Below, one piece after another: positions 46,426 to 58,104 of a stretch of 64,000 nucleotides of DNA. Both the position numbers and the translations under genes were made by a program. The notes beneath the pieces were generated by a model. It saw only the letters and a program-made list of their open reading frames with translations. It made no database searches and was not told the origin of the DNA. Position 1 is the first letter of the stretch, and the number at the start of each line of letters is the position of its first letter. This DNA is from Caprella mutica. Lineage: Eukaryota; Arthropoda; Malacostraca; Amphipoda; Caprellidae. Where the stretch lies: assembly GCA_947561585.1 (NCBI GenBank), contig CANNZV010000868.1, positions 143,400-207,399 on the forward strand, written 5' to 3'.

Positions 46426-48950
46426 ATCCCAAGCAACCACAGTTAATGGGGCCAATGTGGGCACTAGGTGCCATTCAAGCCCGTAATCTGATGACAAATC
46501 ATATTGGTACTGTGTGGTTATTTGCAAAATGGGCCAACGTGGTGACAGCATGGGCTACTAATGTTGAAACCATCTTGGCCCAAGATGTTGTCGCGGTTGA
46601 TGGGGCCAAGGTCGTAAAAGAACTGGCAAGCTGTATTGAAATCAACTTGGTACTAGGTGGTTTCCATGTGACATATGACACTACCACATTGGTACTGTGT
46701 GGTCATTTACAAACTGGGCCCACATGGTGACAGCATGGGCTACTAATGTTGAAACCATCTTGGTATAAGATGATGCCGAGGATGATGGGGCCAGGGTCGA
46801 AAAAGCACTGGCAACCAATATTGATATTACTTTGGTACTAGGTGGTTTCCATGTGCTAAATATGGCACTACCATATTGGACCCATCTGGTCACAATAAAT
46901 AAATCATAAGGTTTAATCAATTTCTTTTGAAGCCATGAATAGATTAATAATAGAGCATTGTTATTAATAAAATGAATATCATAATGAGTAAGACAAATAA
47001 AAATCATCTTCTAGATCTCCATTTATTTATTCGTAGATCGTTACAACAGAAGAGTAGAACGAACTTAAAAAACCTATCCATTAAAAAGGTGATTCAACAG
47101 TAACATTAAACAATACATCTAGCTTTGCATCATAAATATAAAGAGTTATTATAATATAGTAGAGAATAGTTATATATGATATTACAACTAACATGACTAT
47201 AATAAAAAGCTGACTACCTATAACTCTGAGATTAAAACAAAACTTATTAAATTATCTATGGAAATCGACTCAATCGAATTACATAGCTAAGAAAAACAAG
47301 CATACAATAATTCAGTGAGAGGTCTAATAATTTACATCCTTAGCTATGGGTTGGTCCACTTTCTGTTGTGCCTATCTCTCCTTCCGTTATTGCAGTAACT
47401 GCCTTAACTACCTCTCAAAATTTGAAGCTTCTCTTATGGCGATGGCTCTACCCTGAAAAAGAAAATATTAATTACTTAATCAATTCTCAATATCACTTGC
47501 AGAGTACCGTAGCTGCATTTGTTTCAGTTATATTAATTACCTATATTTAAATATTTACTATATTTGCAAGCAAATTTTGTAATTATCAGAAATGAACAAA
47601 AGTACGTGTATCCAAATTTTTTGTAACTAACAGGTTATCTCTGTAACTATTTTTAAATTAAATAATAGGTGCCCACATACCTAGATAGTGGAATTATATA
47701 CTTTCAGAAATCGAATCGCATTTCAAATTTAAATTATTATATTTAAAGAGAAATTTAAATTAATATTTCATGGTAAGTTCCGAGTTATCGGACGTTTTCA
47801 CGTTTTCGATCAAGTTTGAAAAATTATTATCATTTAATCTTCAAGTTGCTGTAGTACTTTATTTCTATAATGATCGAGAAAAAGTGACACTGTAAGATAA
47901 ATTATTAATAACTCGAAAATTACCCTAGGTACATATATTTAGCCATAGGTTGAAGAAAATATTATTCAGCTCGGTACCTTTATTAGGTACTGCACCTATA
48001 GAAGCACGCAATAACTATATCGAATACACTATATAAAATAACTTTAAAATATCTATAAGTATATTTTAAAAACTTCAACTCACCATTTTATAACTTTAAA
48101 TAGGCCGCAGAGTGCAGTCTTGAAGAATTTTCTTAATTAATTAAGGGAATTAAAAACTAATACCTCCTCCAACGAAAAACACTGACAAACTACCTGAATT
48201 TTAAAATTTCACTATGTATGTATAACCGAAAATACAAAGCAGGCTCATACCGGAAACAAATAAGTTCACTTGTTCACTTTAGGATTGCATATTATCCTCT
48301 ATTCGTAATTTATTATACAAATATTTTGAAAATGTATTAAGATGGTCACAATTAGCTACCAGTAGCTAATTAAAAAAATAGCCAATCTTCATAGAAACTA
48401 GCATCTGGCAACCACGCTATAAAATCACTCAGTGCCACTCACCCTTCGTTATCATTTTACACATCATATAGCTTATTTACCTATATCTTATATTAAAATT
48501 GTGTTAATTAAAAACTATAAATTTTAAACCTTGAAACTAAAACTTTAACTCTTTATCGTTCCTTTGATCATCTTCGTTTAGTCACTTAAACTTAGTATTA
48601 AAAAAATATTTTTGCTGAACGATTAATAATTTAATATTAATTTGAAGACATTTTATAAATTGCGATTGATTGAATCCTTCCTATTCCAGGAAATGGTCTT
48701 TCCAATATGTTAATAAAGCTTCCGCCATATAATATTGATAGGCTATACAGTAATCAGGTTGGGCCAATATGACAATTCAATGGGATGGATTTGGAACATT
48801 GAACCAACCTTCTCACAAGGTAACATTCCATGAGAATGTAAAACCACATTATCCCCATGTAATTTCTAGGCTACTTTTCCGTCTGCCATCTCTTGCCCAT
48901 CTAACCATCTAGTGCCCATGTTGGCACAATGTGTCATGGTTGCTTGGGAT
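46426..48950. mobile_element. Element with ATCCCAAGCAACCA inverted ends
   Basis: Termini ATCCCAAGCAACC and GGTTGCTTGGGAT bound a 2.5-kb unit inserted into the Helitron-like repeat. Its left part has two tandem 185-bp units (46503-46872, each with TTGGTACTGTGTGGT and GGTACTAGGTGGTTTCCATG). Its right part (about 48680-48950) matches 60610-60843. The middle is AT-rich with a MITE at 47765-47930. The frames at 46377-47007 are repeat-derived. Confidence 0.65.
47765..47930. mobile_element. Hairpin MITE copy
   Basis: Left GGTAAGTTCCGAGTTATCGG, right CTCGAAAATTACCCT. The GGTATCC centre is missing. Sits within the larger element. Confidence 0.6.
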
Positions 48951-49420
48951 AGTTCGTGGACATTGACCAATCGTCCCATCAAATTTCAGACTATTTGGTT
49001 GAAAACTTTTTGAGTTATTGAGTTATAAATGGCCTTGACCTTGATCTTTAACCTTTAACCTGATCACTCCCAAAATCTAACAAAGTGGTTCCTGTATATT
49101 CACCAATCGTCCCACCAAGCATCATGCAATAAGGTGCAATACTTTTTGAGTTATAAATGACCATGAATTTCAGGCAATTTGGTTGAACATTTTTTCAAAT
49201 ATTCGAATAACAAGATGATAAATAAATAAATGCCAAGTAAAATATGACCTTCCGCAAATTTACAAAGTTAATAATCTTTCTAATTAATTATTAATTTATT
49301 TAGATGATTTCTATCATTTATGAAAAATACAATTTTAGAAATTTGTAATGTTAGTTGATGAGAAATATGTAACATAGCAATATTGTAACAATATTGCTAA
49401 TATTGTTAAACATTGGGATG

Positions 49421-51117
49421 TAACTTGTAACACTCTGCTCCCTCTAAGTAACTTCTAATCCTCTACTCCCTCTAAATAACTTGTAATCCTCTACCCCCTC
49501 TAAGTAACTTGTAATCCTCTACTCCCTCTAAGTAACTTGTAATCCTCTACTCCCTCTAAGTAACTTGTAATCCTCTACTCCCTCTAAATAACTTGTAATC
49601 CTCTACTCCCTCTAAGTAACTTCTAATCCTCTACTCCCTCTAAATAACTTGTAATCCTCTACTCCCTCTAAGTAACTTGTAATCCTCTACTCCCTCTAAA
49701 TAACTTGTAATCCTCTACTCCCTCTAAGTAACTTGTAATCCTCTACTCCCTCTAAGTAACTTGTAATCCTCTACTCCCTCTAAGTAACTTGTAATCCTCT
49801 ACTCCCTCTAAGTAACTTGTAATCCTCTACTCCCTCTAAATAACTTGTAATCCTCTACTCCCTCTAAGTTACTTGTAATCCTCTACTCCCTCTAAATAAC
49901 TTGTAATCCTCTACTCCCTCTAAGTAACTTGTAATCCTCTAATCCTTCTAAGTAACTTGTAATCCTCTACTCCCTCTAAGTAACTTGTAATCCTCTACTC
50001 CCTCTAAGTTACTTGTACTCCTCTACTCCCTCTAAATAACTTGTAATCCTCTACTCCCTCTAAGTAACTTGTAATCCTCTAATCCTTCTAAGTAACTTGT
50101 AATCCTCTACTCCCTCTAAGTAACTTGCAATCCTCTACTCCCTCTAAGTAACTTGTAATCCTCTACTCCCTCTAAGTAACTTGTAATCCTCTACTCCCTC
50201 TAAGTAACTTGTAATCCTCTACTCCCTCTAAATAACTTGTAATCCTCTACTCCCTCTAAGTTACTTGCAATCCTCTACTCCCTCTAAATAATTTGTAATC
50301 CTCTACTCCCTCTAAATAACTTCTAATCCTCTACTCCCTCTAAATAACTTGTAATCCTCTACTCCCTCTAAGTAACTTGTAATCCTCTAATCCTTCTAAG
50401 TAACTTGTAATCCTCTACTCCCTCTAAGTAACTTGCAATCCTCTACTCCCTCTAAGTAACTTGTAATCCTCTACTCCCTCTAAGTAACTTGTAATCCTCT
50501 ACTCCCTCTAAGTAACTTGTAATCCTCTACTCCCTCTAAATAACTTGTAATCCTCTACTCCCTCTAAGTTACTTGCAATCCTCTACTCCCTCTAAATAAT
50601 TTGTAATCCTCTACTCCCTCTAAATAACTTCTAATCCTCTACTCCCTCTAAATAACTTGTAATCCTCTACTCCCTCTAAGTTACTTGTAATCCTCTACTC
50701 CCTCTAAATAACTTGTAATCCTCTACTCCCTCTAAGTTACTTGTAATCCTCTACTCCCTCTAAATAATTTGTAATCCTCAACTCCCTCTAAATGACTTCT
50801 AATCCTCTACTCCCTCTAAATAACTTGTAATCCTCTACTCCCTCTAAGTTACTTGTAATCCTCTACTCCCTCTAAATAACTTGTAATCCTCTACTCCCTC
50901 TAAGTAACTTGTAATCCTCTACTCCCTCTAAGTAACTTGTAATCCTCTACTCCCTTTAAGTAACTTGTATTCCTCTACTCCCTTTAAGTAACTTGTAATC
51001 CTCTACTCCCTCTAAGTAACTTGTAATCCTCTACTCCCTTTAAGTAACTTGTATTCCTCTACTCCCTTTAAGTAACTTGTAATCCTCTACTCCCTCTAAA
51101 TAACTTCTTATCCTCTA
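49421..51117. repeat. Minisatellite, 28-bp unit with 308-bp higher-order period
   Basis: About 60 copies of CTCTACTCCCTCTAAGTAAC followed by TTGTAATC. Three positional variants (AAGTAAC, AAATAAC, AAGTTAC) alternate non-randomly. The marker AATCCTTCTA recurs at 49941, 50081 and 50389, the last two 308 bp (11 units) apart with the same variant order after each, so a multi-unit block has duplicated. Confidence 0.95.
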
Positions 51118-51393
51118 ATACTGTCACCGTATCATCTATTTCCTGGTACACAATAAAGTCAATGTTGCAGATGCCCGCCTCTAAGTAATAGAAGTTGATA
51201 GAGGTTATTCTACCAATTCCTCTAAGTGATAGAACATAATTGAGGCTATTTTATCTAGGCTATCACTTTAGAATATTGTTTGCTATGTCGTGTCAAGTAC
51301 TCCATAGTAAGTTGCTATTAATATTCCTAGGATGTAATCTAACTAGAGGAAAAGGAGTCTCATTTAACTAGAGCGATACAATTTGTACCAAAA

Positions 51394-51516
51394 GGGGTAA
51401 TCTTCGAGTTATCGGACGGTTTCACGTTTTCGATCAAATAATAAAAGTATATATAATTATTATTTAATTGCTATTCTAATTGGTATCCACTATACGTGCA
51501 GGTATCATGGATACTG
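51394..51516. mobile_element. MITE, truncated
   Basis: Left end GGGGTAATCTTCGAGTTATC through CGATCAAATAAT and a GGTATCCACTATACGTGCAG centre, then stops; the right arm is missing. Confidence 0.6.
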
Positions 51517-51595
51517 TAATTACATTTGGCAAATTGCGGAAGGATAAGTTTTTTGATCGGCAATATTCATCCCCGTACGAATAACATAGGATTTT

Positions 51596-51790
51596 TTATA
51601 TTTATTTACTATTGTTATTCGTATAACTGAAAAAGTATTCAACCAATTGCCTGAAATTTGGTGAGACAATAATCTCATTATTATTTATGAACCATTCGAT
51701 TATATTTCGGGAGTGACCTGGTCGAAGAACAAGGTCAAAAAGAAAGCAGCGACGGTGAAGGTATGCGCTCTACGAGTACCCGTTTTAGTT
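51596..51790 (+). mobile_element. Helitron-like dispersed repeat, short copy
   Basis: TTGTTATTCGTATAACTGAA start-like end, GAAAAAGTATTCAACCAATT body, and GACGGTGAAGGTATGCGCTC near the 3' end. About 195 bp, internally deleted relative to 58105-58533. Confidence 0.5.
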
Positions 51791-52448
51791 GTTTATTATG
51801 TCCCCTGCAAGGGTAGACAATAACTCTTGTTGCAGTACTTTTCCCTCCCCTGGCAGCAGTTATTTAAAACTTTACAGATGATTTTTCCCCTGAGCTTTCA
51901 AGAGTTATGGGGTAACTTTTAATCAAATCTAGGGTAACTTATGAACAAATTATAGGGACAAAAGGGTCTTTTGTCCCTATAAATAAGGGAGATATATTAG
52001 TCCTTACATTTAATTGCTCTGTTAAAACTTGTGTAAATGAAACGTTTAAATTTATTATAAAACTTTTTTGTTTTATTTCAGGGGTTCGAGTCCCATTGAT
52101 ATTTCCATGTTAATAGTGTTTATTTAATGTGTGTAAATGGGTTTATGAATTCTTCGATGTTTTAATTTTTATAAAACATAATATCGCAAAATATTTTTAA
52201 TTTTTTTACAATATTTAAAAAAAAAAAACTTTATCTTTAATTTCAAGATTAATTAAGATAAAAAAAATAATGATCTAAATATTCGAAAGTGTACATTTCT
52301 TCTGTTATGAAGTCTTGTTCCTGTTTAGTGAAGAGTGATCACATCGCAACCTTCTACTAAAGCGTCCCAATGCTTACTGAAGTTAAATTACTGGTGAATC
52401 GTTTGAATATTTTCGTACTCAGTTGCCGCATTAGCCTTTTGCTATACC
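51791..52448. other. Intergenic DNA, no gene
   Basis: AT-rich. Short inverted AGGGACAAAAGGGTCTTTTGTCCCT hairpin-like motif near 51955-51980; nothing else recognised. Confidence 0.4.
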
Positions 52449-52627
52449 AAGAGAAAGTTATGATGGGGCCATAGAAGATTGAGAAGTGACCCTTCTCAAT
52501 CTTCTATGGCCCCATCATAACTTTTTCTCAATCTTCTATGGCCCAAACATAACTTTTTCTCAATCTTCTATGGCCCAAACATAACTTTTTCTCAATCTTC
52601 TATGGCCCCACCATAACTTTCTCTCTT
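52449..52627. repeat. GGGGCCATAGAAG hairpin with tandem right arms
   Basis: One left arm (AAAGTTATGATGGGGCCATA) faces four tandem 33-35-bp right arms (TTCTATGGCCC...CATAACTTT). Related hairpins at 56043-56160 and 57709-57790; all lie within or beside the 52-58 kb block series. Confidence 0.75.
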
Positions 52628-52666
52628 ATTTCAACTCTAATCTCCATTCAGAGCACTTCTCTAAAA

Positions 52667-52791
52667 TTCTCTGTGAACAGACAAAGTTTTTGGTGCCAAA
52701 CCGCAGTACTCCGGTCACGATGTTACTTTTAGAGACTATTTTTAGCCCGTGAATAAAAGGGACTTTTTGTAGAAGACCAGGGAGTTGATTG
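52667..52791. repeat. Conserved noncoding block 1, copy 2
   Basis: Partner of 3055-3180. On the minus strand a 67-codon frame (52626-52829) crosses it, but the homologous frame in copy 1 is broken by an indel, so it is treated as noncoding. Confidence 0.8.
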
Positions 52792-53111
52792 CTCGGAAAT
52801 AAAAACTGTATAGTGTCAAAACATTTCATAAAGAATGAACTGTGATGAAATATTATACATCTTATAATTTGGGTAGCTTGTTAACCGATATGATAGTAAA
52901 CTTGCAAAAATACAACATAATTTTGTTAACTGCATATAAAACTACATAAAATAAGATATATTTATAATTCTATTGAGTAAAAACATAAGTAGTTATTGTA
53001 CTTATCTCAAATTCAGCAATGTTGCTATACTGAGATATAAGAAAATAGCACAGTTACGATTATGTCGTATATTTCTGCATATACAATATTAGCTGTTAAG
53101 AAATCTAATGT

Positions 53112-54253
53112 GGGGTAACTTCCGAGTTATTGGACGGTTCAACATTTTCAATCATATGGGAAAAAATATACAATAATTATTATTTAATTTTTATGATACT
53201 TAAATGGGGAAACGGAGTATTCCCCGCCGGTTTTTCCCCACCGTACTTTTCCCCGCCTAATTTTCTTTTAAATTAAATAAATTTATTGTTGTGATATTGT
53301 AAATCAAAGCCGTCGCAACTAACCAATTTTTTCTAACATTGTTGCATATAAACTTGTCACTTACCAACTCTTTGAACCGAACCCGTTTTGTAGTTACTCT
53401 TTCGATATTTAGTTTTTATTGGAGATTTTGAGAGAAAATGAACGACTTTATATCTAAATCTTCCTAAAAATCTGACTACTTGAAAAGTCTTGATTTAAGG
53501 ATTTCTACACTCTAACTTATAAATTTTTATAATAATGGTTAATCTTCAAGGTATAAATATTGAATATGCATAATAGAAATAAAAAGACACTATAAAAATA
53601 GGCCAATACTAAGTGTAATAAAAATATATAGTAAAGTTATAAATTCTGTAATTTATTAATTTTCAAATTAATAAATTACAATTAAATTTGTTAGTGTTCT
53701 GGAAAAGTATAAATTGGAACGAGAAGTAAATAGATCACCATTATTTATAATAGCTGGCAAAGAAAATAATAAATTAGTGATATGTATAACTTTAGAGCAG
53801 GAATAAACTGAGCTTCTTAGACTAAATTGTGACACTTGGCAATCATTAGTTTTGCCATAATATTTGAATGTTGTAGCATTTCTTAATTACATGCAAATTT
53901 ACGAAGGTACAGTCTTAAAATATAAGCGACCAATATCGACACACACGGAAATCAAAGCTAAAAATAAGACTGTATTATTGTGTAAGTCTGTTAATAAAAT
54001 GTGTCTTCTATTGATAAATGGTTTGTTTTATCGAAATTATAATTTAATAGACCAAAATGCTATTATTTTATTAGGCGGGGAAAAGTCCGTCGGGGAATAG
54101 TCCAGGTGGAGAAAAGTCCGGCGGGGAATAGTCCTGGCGGGGAAAAGTCCGCCATGGAATAGTCCTGGCAGGGAATAGTCCTGGCGGGAAAAAGTCCTAG
54201 TGCCACTTAAATGATCGAGAATGTGTGCCAGTCCAATAACTCGTAATGTACCC
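53112..54253. mobile_element. MITE split by a foldback-like insertion
   Basis: Left half 53112-53206 (GGGGTAACTTCCGAGTTATT) and right half 54205-54253 (ATGATCGAGAATGTG, TCCAATAACTCGTAATG) are the two arms of one hairpin MITE, interrupted by element C. Confidence 0.75.
53207..54204. mobile_element. Foldback-like element C
   Basis: Left end repeats TTCCCCGCCGGTTTTTCCCC-type units (53207-53257). Right end repeats the inverse GGCGGGGAAAAGTCC about seven times (54073-54204). Perfect 9-bp duplication ACTTAAATG at 53198-53206 and 54205-54213. AT-rich 0.8-kb interior; the 78-codon frame at 53864 is not recognisable. Confidence 0.85.
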
Positions 54254-54565
54254 AATAGTCTCCAAAATGTATACCTGTTTGGCTGACTTCTCCTCCTGAT
54301 CCTAGTCTTCTAGATGTTCTTTTTTGAGTTCTCCAAAGTTCTAACACTTACAGAGGTAAGGTGAAGAAAAAGTCCAAGATCTTCTGATGCTGAGAATATC
54401 TCATCAAAGAACTGGAGGTGCTTTTTGTGAGGCTTTCCAGGCGTCAAGATTGATTTGTTTTTTCGTCACAGAGATGAAGGAAGATTCTCATATGAGATGA
54501 AAGAAAATGATTGCAATGGACAGAGAGATTTTATTCACAGTATTGTAGAAAATGATGATAGGAAT

Positions 54566-55080
54566 AGGGTAGGTATAAATAGTCTGATGGGTAGGCTTAA
54601 TTAGTCTGGTGGGTAGGCTTAAATAGTCTGGTGGGTAGGCTTAAATAGTGTGGTGGGTAGGCTTAAATAGTGTGGTGGGTAGGCTTAAATAGTCTGGTGG
54701 GTAGGCTTAAATAGTCTGGTGGGTAGGCTTAAATAGTCTGGTGGGTAGGCTTAAATAGTGTGGTGGGTAGGCTTAAATAGTCTGGTGGGTAGGCTTAAAT
54801 AGTCTGGTGGGTAGGCTTAAATAGTGTGGTGGGTAGGCTTAAATAGTCTGGTGGGTAGGCTTAAATAGTCTGGTGGGTAGGCTTAAATAGTGTGGTGGGT
54901 AGGCTTAAATAGTGTGGTGGGTAGGCTTAAATAGTCTGGTGGGTAGGCTTAAATAGTCTGGTGGGTAGGCTTAAATAGTCTGGTGGGTAGGCTTAAATAG
55001 TCTGGTGGGTAGGCTTAAATAGTCTGGTGGGTAGGCTTAAATAGTCTGGTGGGTAGGCTTAAATAGTCTGGTGAGAGGAC
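54566..55080. repeat. Minisatellite, 22-bp unit
   Basis: About 23 copies of TGGTGGGTAGGCTTAAATAG followed by TC or TG. The C/G difference at one site alternates through the array as a two-state variant map. Confidence 0.95.
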
Positions 55081-55466
55081 TAAATAGTTTTAGAATTATA
55101 TAATAGAAATGTGTATTCAAGTGATATTATTAATTTTAAATCTCTGTATGAAACATTATATTAAAAAATATTTTTTCTATTTTTTGCAAGTTGTAAAATT
55201 TTGTCAGATCTCAAAAGAACTGCCCTGTATATGAAAACGAATGGTTGACATTGTAATAATAATAGCACATTGTTTGAATCTGATAATCAAGAAAGTTCAA
55301 AATTACTAACCTTATTAGCTAATGGTATTCGGAAGACAGTACTCTCGATATCATAGTCACATTTAGTGTATGAAATGATATCAGAAAGTACTCTCTGACC
55401 CCCTGCAACGGCTCTTCCATTTTGTTATTCTAAAGTTCTAGTAATGGCCAAATCTGTGCTGATGGA
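55081..55466. other. Intergenic DNA, no gene
   Basis: AT-rich; nothing recognised. Confidence 0.4.
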
Positions 55467-55647
55467 AACAATTAACCTTATTGTCCATGTGATTCGGAAC
55501 CACTCTGAAGTCTGCCAATTAAAATACTCCACTTCAGAAACTTCCGAACCAATTAAAGGGAAAGCAATTCAATCGCAGGAAAGGTCTTTAACTGTGACCT
55601 GCTCTCGACTGAAATCCTAATTCGAATTGAGGAAATTGAATCTTGAA
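55467..55647. repeat. Conserved noncoding block 2, copy 2
   Basis: Identical over all 181 positions to 7956-8136, in the same orientation, with unrelated flanks. Confidence 0.9.
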
Positions 55648-56042
55648 GAAAGAATCGAAGAAATGTATTCTGTCTTTTCTTCGGTATTTGCAAAGTTTTG
55701 GAATTGAGTTACAGGTATTTACCTTTAACCTGTAATGACATGGTGTATATGTTTGGTACACTCTTGATTATGAAACATGGAATGAATTTTAATATTATGA
55801 ATAAAAAATAAAATATTTTTCTTTCAAAACAGCCGATTATTGCATGAAAAAAATAATGAAAATGTACTGTATAGAATTCTAAATTTTAAACTTTTTTTCC
55901 ATAGCTAGAAAAAAAATTATGGTGGTGATAAAAAATTTGAAATTTTGCATTATGGTGATCCTTCATAAAACTTATATTTTAAAGAATAACTTTAGAGTCT
56001 CAGATCACTGAATTATTGAAACCAGATATGAAGAGTAGCAGA
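55648..56042. other. Intergenic DNA, no gene
   Basis: AT-rich spacer between block 2 and a hairpin; does not align to the corresponding spacer near the Toll gene. Confidence 0.4.
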
Positions 56043-56160
56043 TAACCTCTCTTAATCTTCTATGGCCCCCCATTCCTTTCTCATTGTGAAAGATTTTTAC
56101 TCATATCTATCATATTTGAATAAATACAGAATGGCAGTTATTGTGGGGCCATAGAAGATT
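56043..56160. repeat. GGGGCCATAGAAG hairpin, wide loop
   Basis: Arms AATCTTCTATGGCCCCC and GGGGCCATAGAAGATT separated by about 85 bp. Confidence 0.7.
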
Positions 56161-57202
56161 TTAATCGATCCAAACCTTATCTTGCATAGCCCCCCAAACT
56201 AGTAGCCTTATTCTCAACACACTGCATATCATTTGCAGATGCTGCATTGTTCAAGCCATTCTGTTTGGCAGTTGTGCGAAGACATTGGCCAGATATCTGA
56301 TAATGGGACTGTTTACGGATTCATAAATATCCCTAAACAAAGACTGCAACACAGGCCAAAGCCACCTATACCTGCAACTCACCTTAGCGCTTCAAATAAA
56401 TAACATAATTTTGGCTTTGATACAAGTTGACCTGCAATCGTAATTCCGTCAAATTATCACAATTCGAATAATTACTGATTTGGACATTCAAGAAAGTGGT
56501 TTCAGGATGGTTTCAGTAGGTGTTAAGATATGTACGATATGACTTCCTATTATGAAACGGTTAGCATTGCAGCAAGCCTGTACAATACTTGCCAAATGGC
56601 CATCGTTGTACCTATCATAATCTAGCACTGAGAAAGATATAAATGTTACTTTACTTTATTTCTAAGATATTTTCTGGGTTTGTCTAGAAATATTTATCAC
56701 TATTACAATCCTTATTCTTGTTTTACCCCAAACAGTTTTAATTGTCCATCTAAGTTATGAAAAAGTTTTAAAGCTAATTGTGTACTTTTAATATACCTAC
56801 ATGTACACTCAACATATGTACCTATAAATCCACCTATGTGTACAAAAAATACCTACCGTAAAATGGCAATGGTAGCAAGAACATCTTATTTATAGTTTTT
56901 TATTTCTGCAGTTTGAAAGCTCTTTGAAAAAAAAAAGGTTATGATGGAGTCTCATTATTTTCTACGGCCCATCCATATTTTTCTACAATAAACAGGTAAC
57001 AAAATTTTTCGGAATAACATTGCCCCAATAATGTAACAGTGTTATCAATATTAGGGCAATGTTGCCTCAAGAAATTTTGGTACCTGTAATATATACAATC
57101 TGAACTACGTAATTTAAACATACCGTAGAGGTTATATTTTGATTGTACATTCAAAGTTTTGCCGCTAGGATTTTCTTTTGCATTTCCCACGAATGGTTTC
57201 CA
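56161..57202. other. Intergenic DNA, no gene
   Basis: AT-rich; a 142-codon minus-strand frame (56939-57367) begins in block 3 and runs into this spacer. Rejected as a gene because the conserved part is stopped in the other copy. Confidence 0.4.
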
Positions 57203-57519
57203 TGAATAATTCCACTCCCCATCGTTTTTTTCTCCTCTGCCGATATCGGCGTATTGCCTCCAGTGGACCATGCAACAACCTCTATGTGTTCGACATTTGT
57301 GATGGAAACCAGTTGTAGGGGAGCTATGGCTAAAATGATACACGCTCCTTCTGTTTAAAATATTCAAAGTTTCAAATTACTTTTGTCATTCCGATGCGCA
57401 TCAAATTTCTTGGAAGTGTGAATCTCTTTGAAGAATTATTGTCAGTTGGTGAAATTGAAAGGTTTCGACAAACGGAGAATTTCTGACTGAGGACAATTTT
57501 ACCCTCGATTGGAGAGACC
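57203..57519. repeat. Conserved noncoding block 3, copy 2
   Basis: Partner of 9398-9707, with an extra TGAGGAC near 57488. High identity across more than 300 bp without a shared reading frame. Confidence 0.88.
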
Positions 57520-57708
57520 GAAAAACTGAGAATTTTATTTGGAATCGATAAGACTGTTTCGAAATTGTATCAGTGTTTGGATACTTTATGGCGTATTGTT
57601 ATTGTAAAATATGCAGAAGCTGTTCAAACGATGTGACAACAAAAACTCAGAGTGCGAAAATTTGGGAAGATTTTGGTATTGATGATATTTCCACCAAACT
57701 CTTACCGA

Positions 57709-57790
57709 GGGATAAAGTTATGGTGGGGACATAGAAGATAAAGATGAGAATCTAAACTGATTCTTCTATGGCCCCACCATAACTTTCTCT
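57709..57790. repeat. GGGGCCATAGAAG hairpin, tight loop
   Basis: Arms of about 27 bp (AAAGTTATGGTGGGGACATA and its near complement) around a loop of about 25 bp. Confidence 0.75.
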
Positions 57791-58104
57791 GTTTTTGCAT
57801 ATTTGTATCCAGGGCCCAGGCATACGATTAGTTATCTAATTTCCAACTACCTATATTATAATAATTAGAGACCGGATTTTAGTTCGCATACATTAAACAC
57901 TATTTGACCGTAAAAATAATGCTAAATAGCACGTATTGCACAATTGCTATTTTTTTACTATAAATTGACTAGAAATTATGACAAGAAATGAAGAGAATAA
58001 ACATGTAACTATTGTATTAAAGACTAACTATGATAATTATCCTTTACAAGTGATAAATTAGATTATAACCATCACAGAATACGGAAAGGTTCTATTATAG
58101 ACGA

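Larger units (their letters stand above)
46231..49232 (-). mobile_element. Helitron-like dispersed repeat, minus orientation, interrupted
   Basis: Left part 46231-46425 and right part 48951-49232 together correspond to the repeat at 58105-58533 read in reverse: CTAGATTACG at one end, AAGGTATGCGCTCT-type subterminal, TGAGTTATAAATGACCTTGA body and a TTCGAATAACAAGATGATAA end. The halves are separated by another element. The CTAG end and the lack of terminal inverted repeats suggest a non-autonomous Helitron; classification uncertain. Confidence 0.55.

Noticed and set aside
46377..47007. Several overlapping frames of 62-117 codons
   Set aside because: They lie on both strands of a repeated mobile element with two tandem 185-bp units; similarity among them is due to the repeat.
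52060..52110. tRNA-like GGTTCGAGTCCC B-box
   Set aside because: No matching A-box, acceptor stem or anticodon arm upstream; the surrounding sequence is AT-rich and does not fold as a tRNA.
49421..52666. A second Toll gene downstream of the right-hand blocks
   Set aside because: If the block series marked another Toll gene it should lie left of 52667 on the minus strand, but this region is minisatellite and repeats with no LRR-coding frame.
52626..52829. 67-codon minus-strand frame over block 1
   Set aside because: The other copy carries an indel breaking the longer frame, and no domain is recognisable.
56939..57367. 142-codon minus-strand frame as a gene
   Set aside because: Its first part lies in conserved block 3, and the homologous frame in the 9398 copy is closed by an in-frame TGA; the remainder is unconserved AT-rich spacer.
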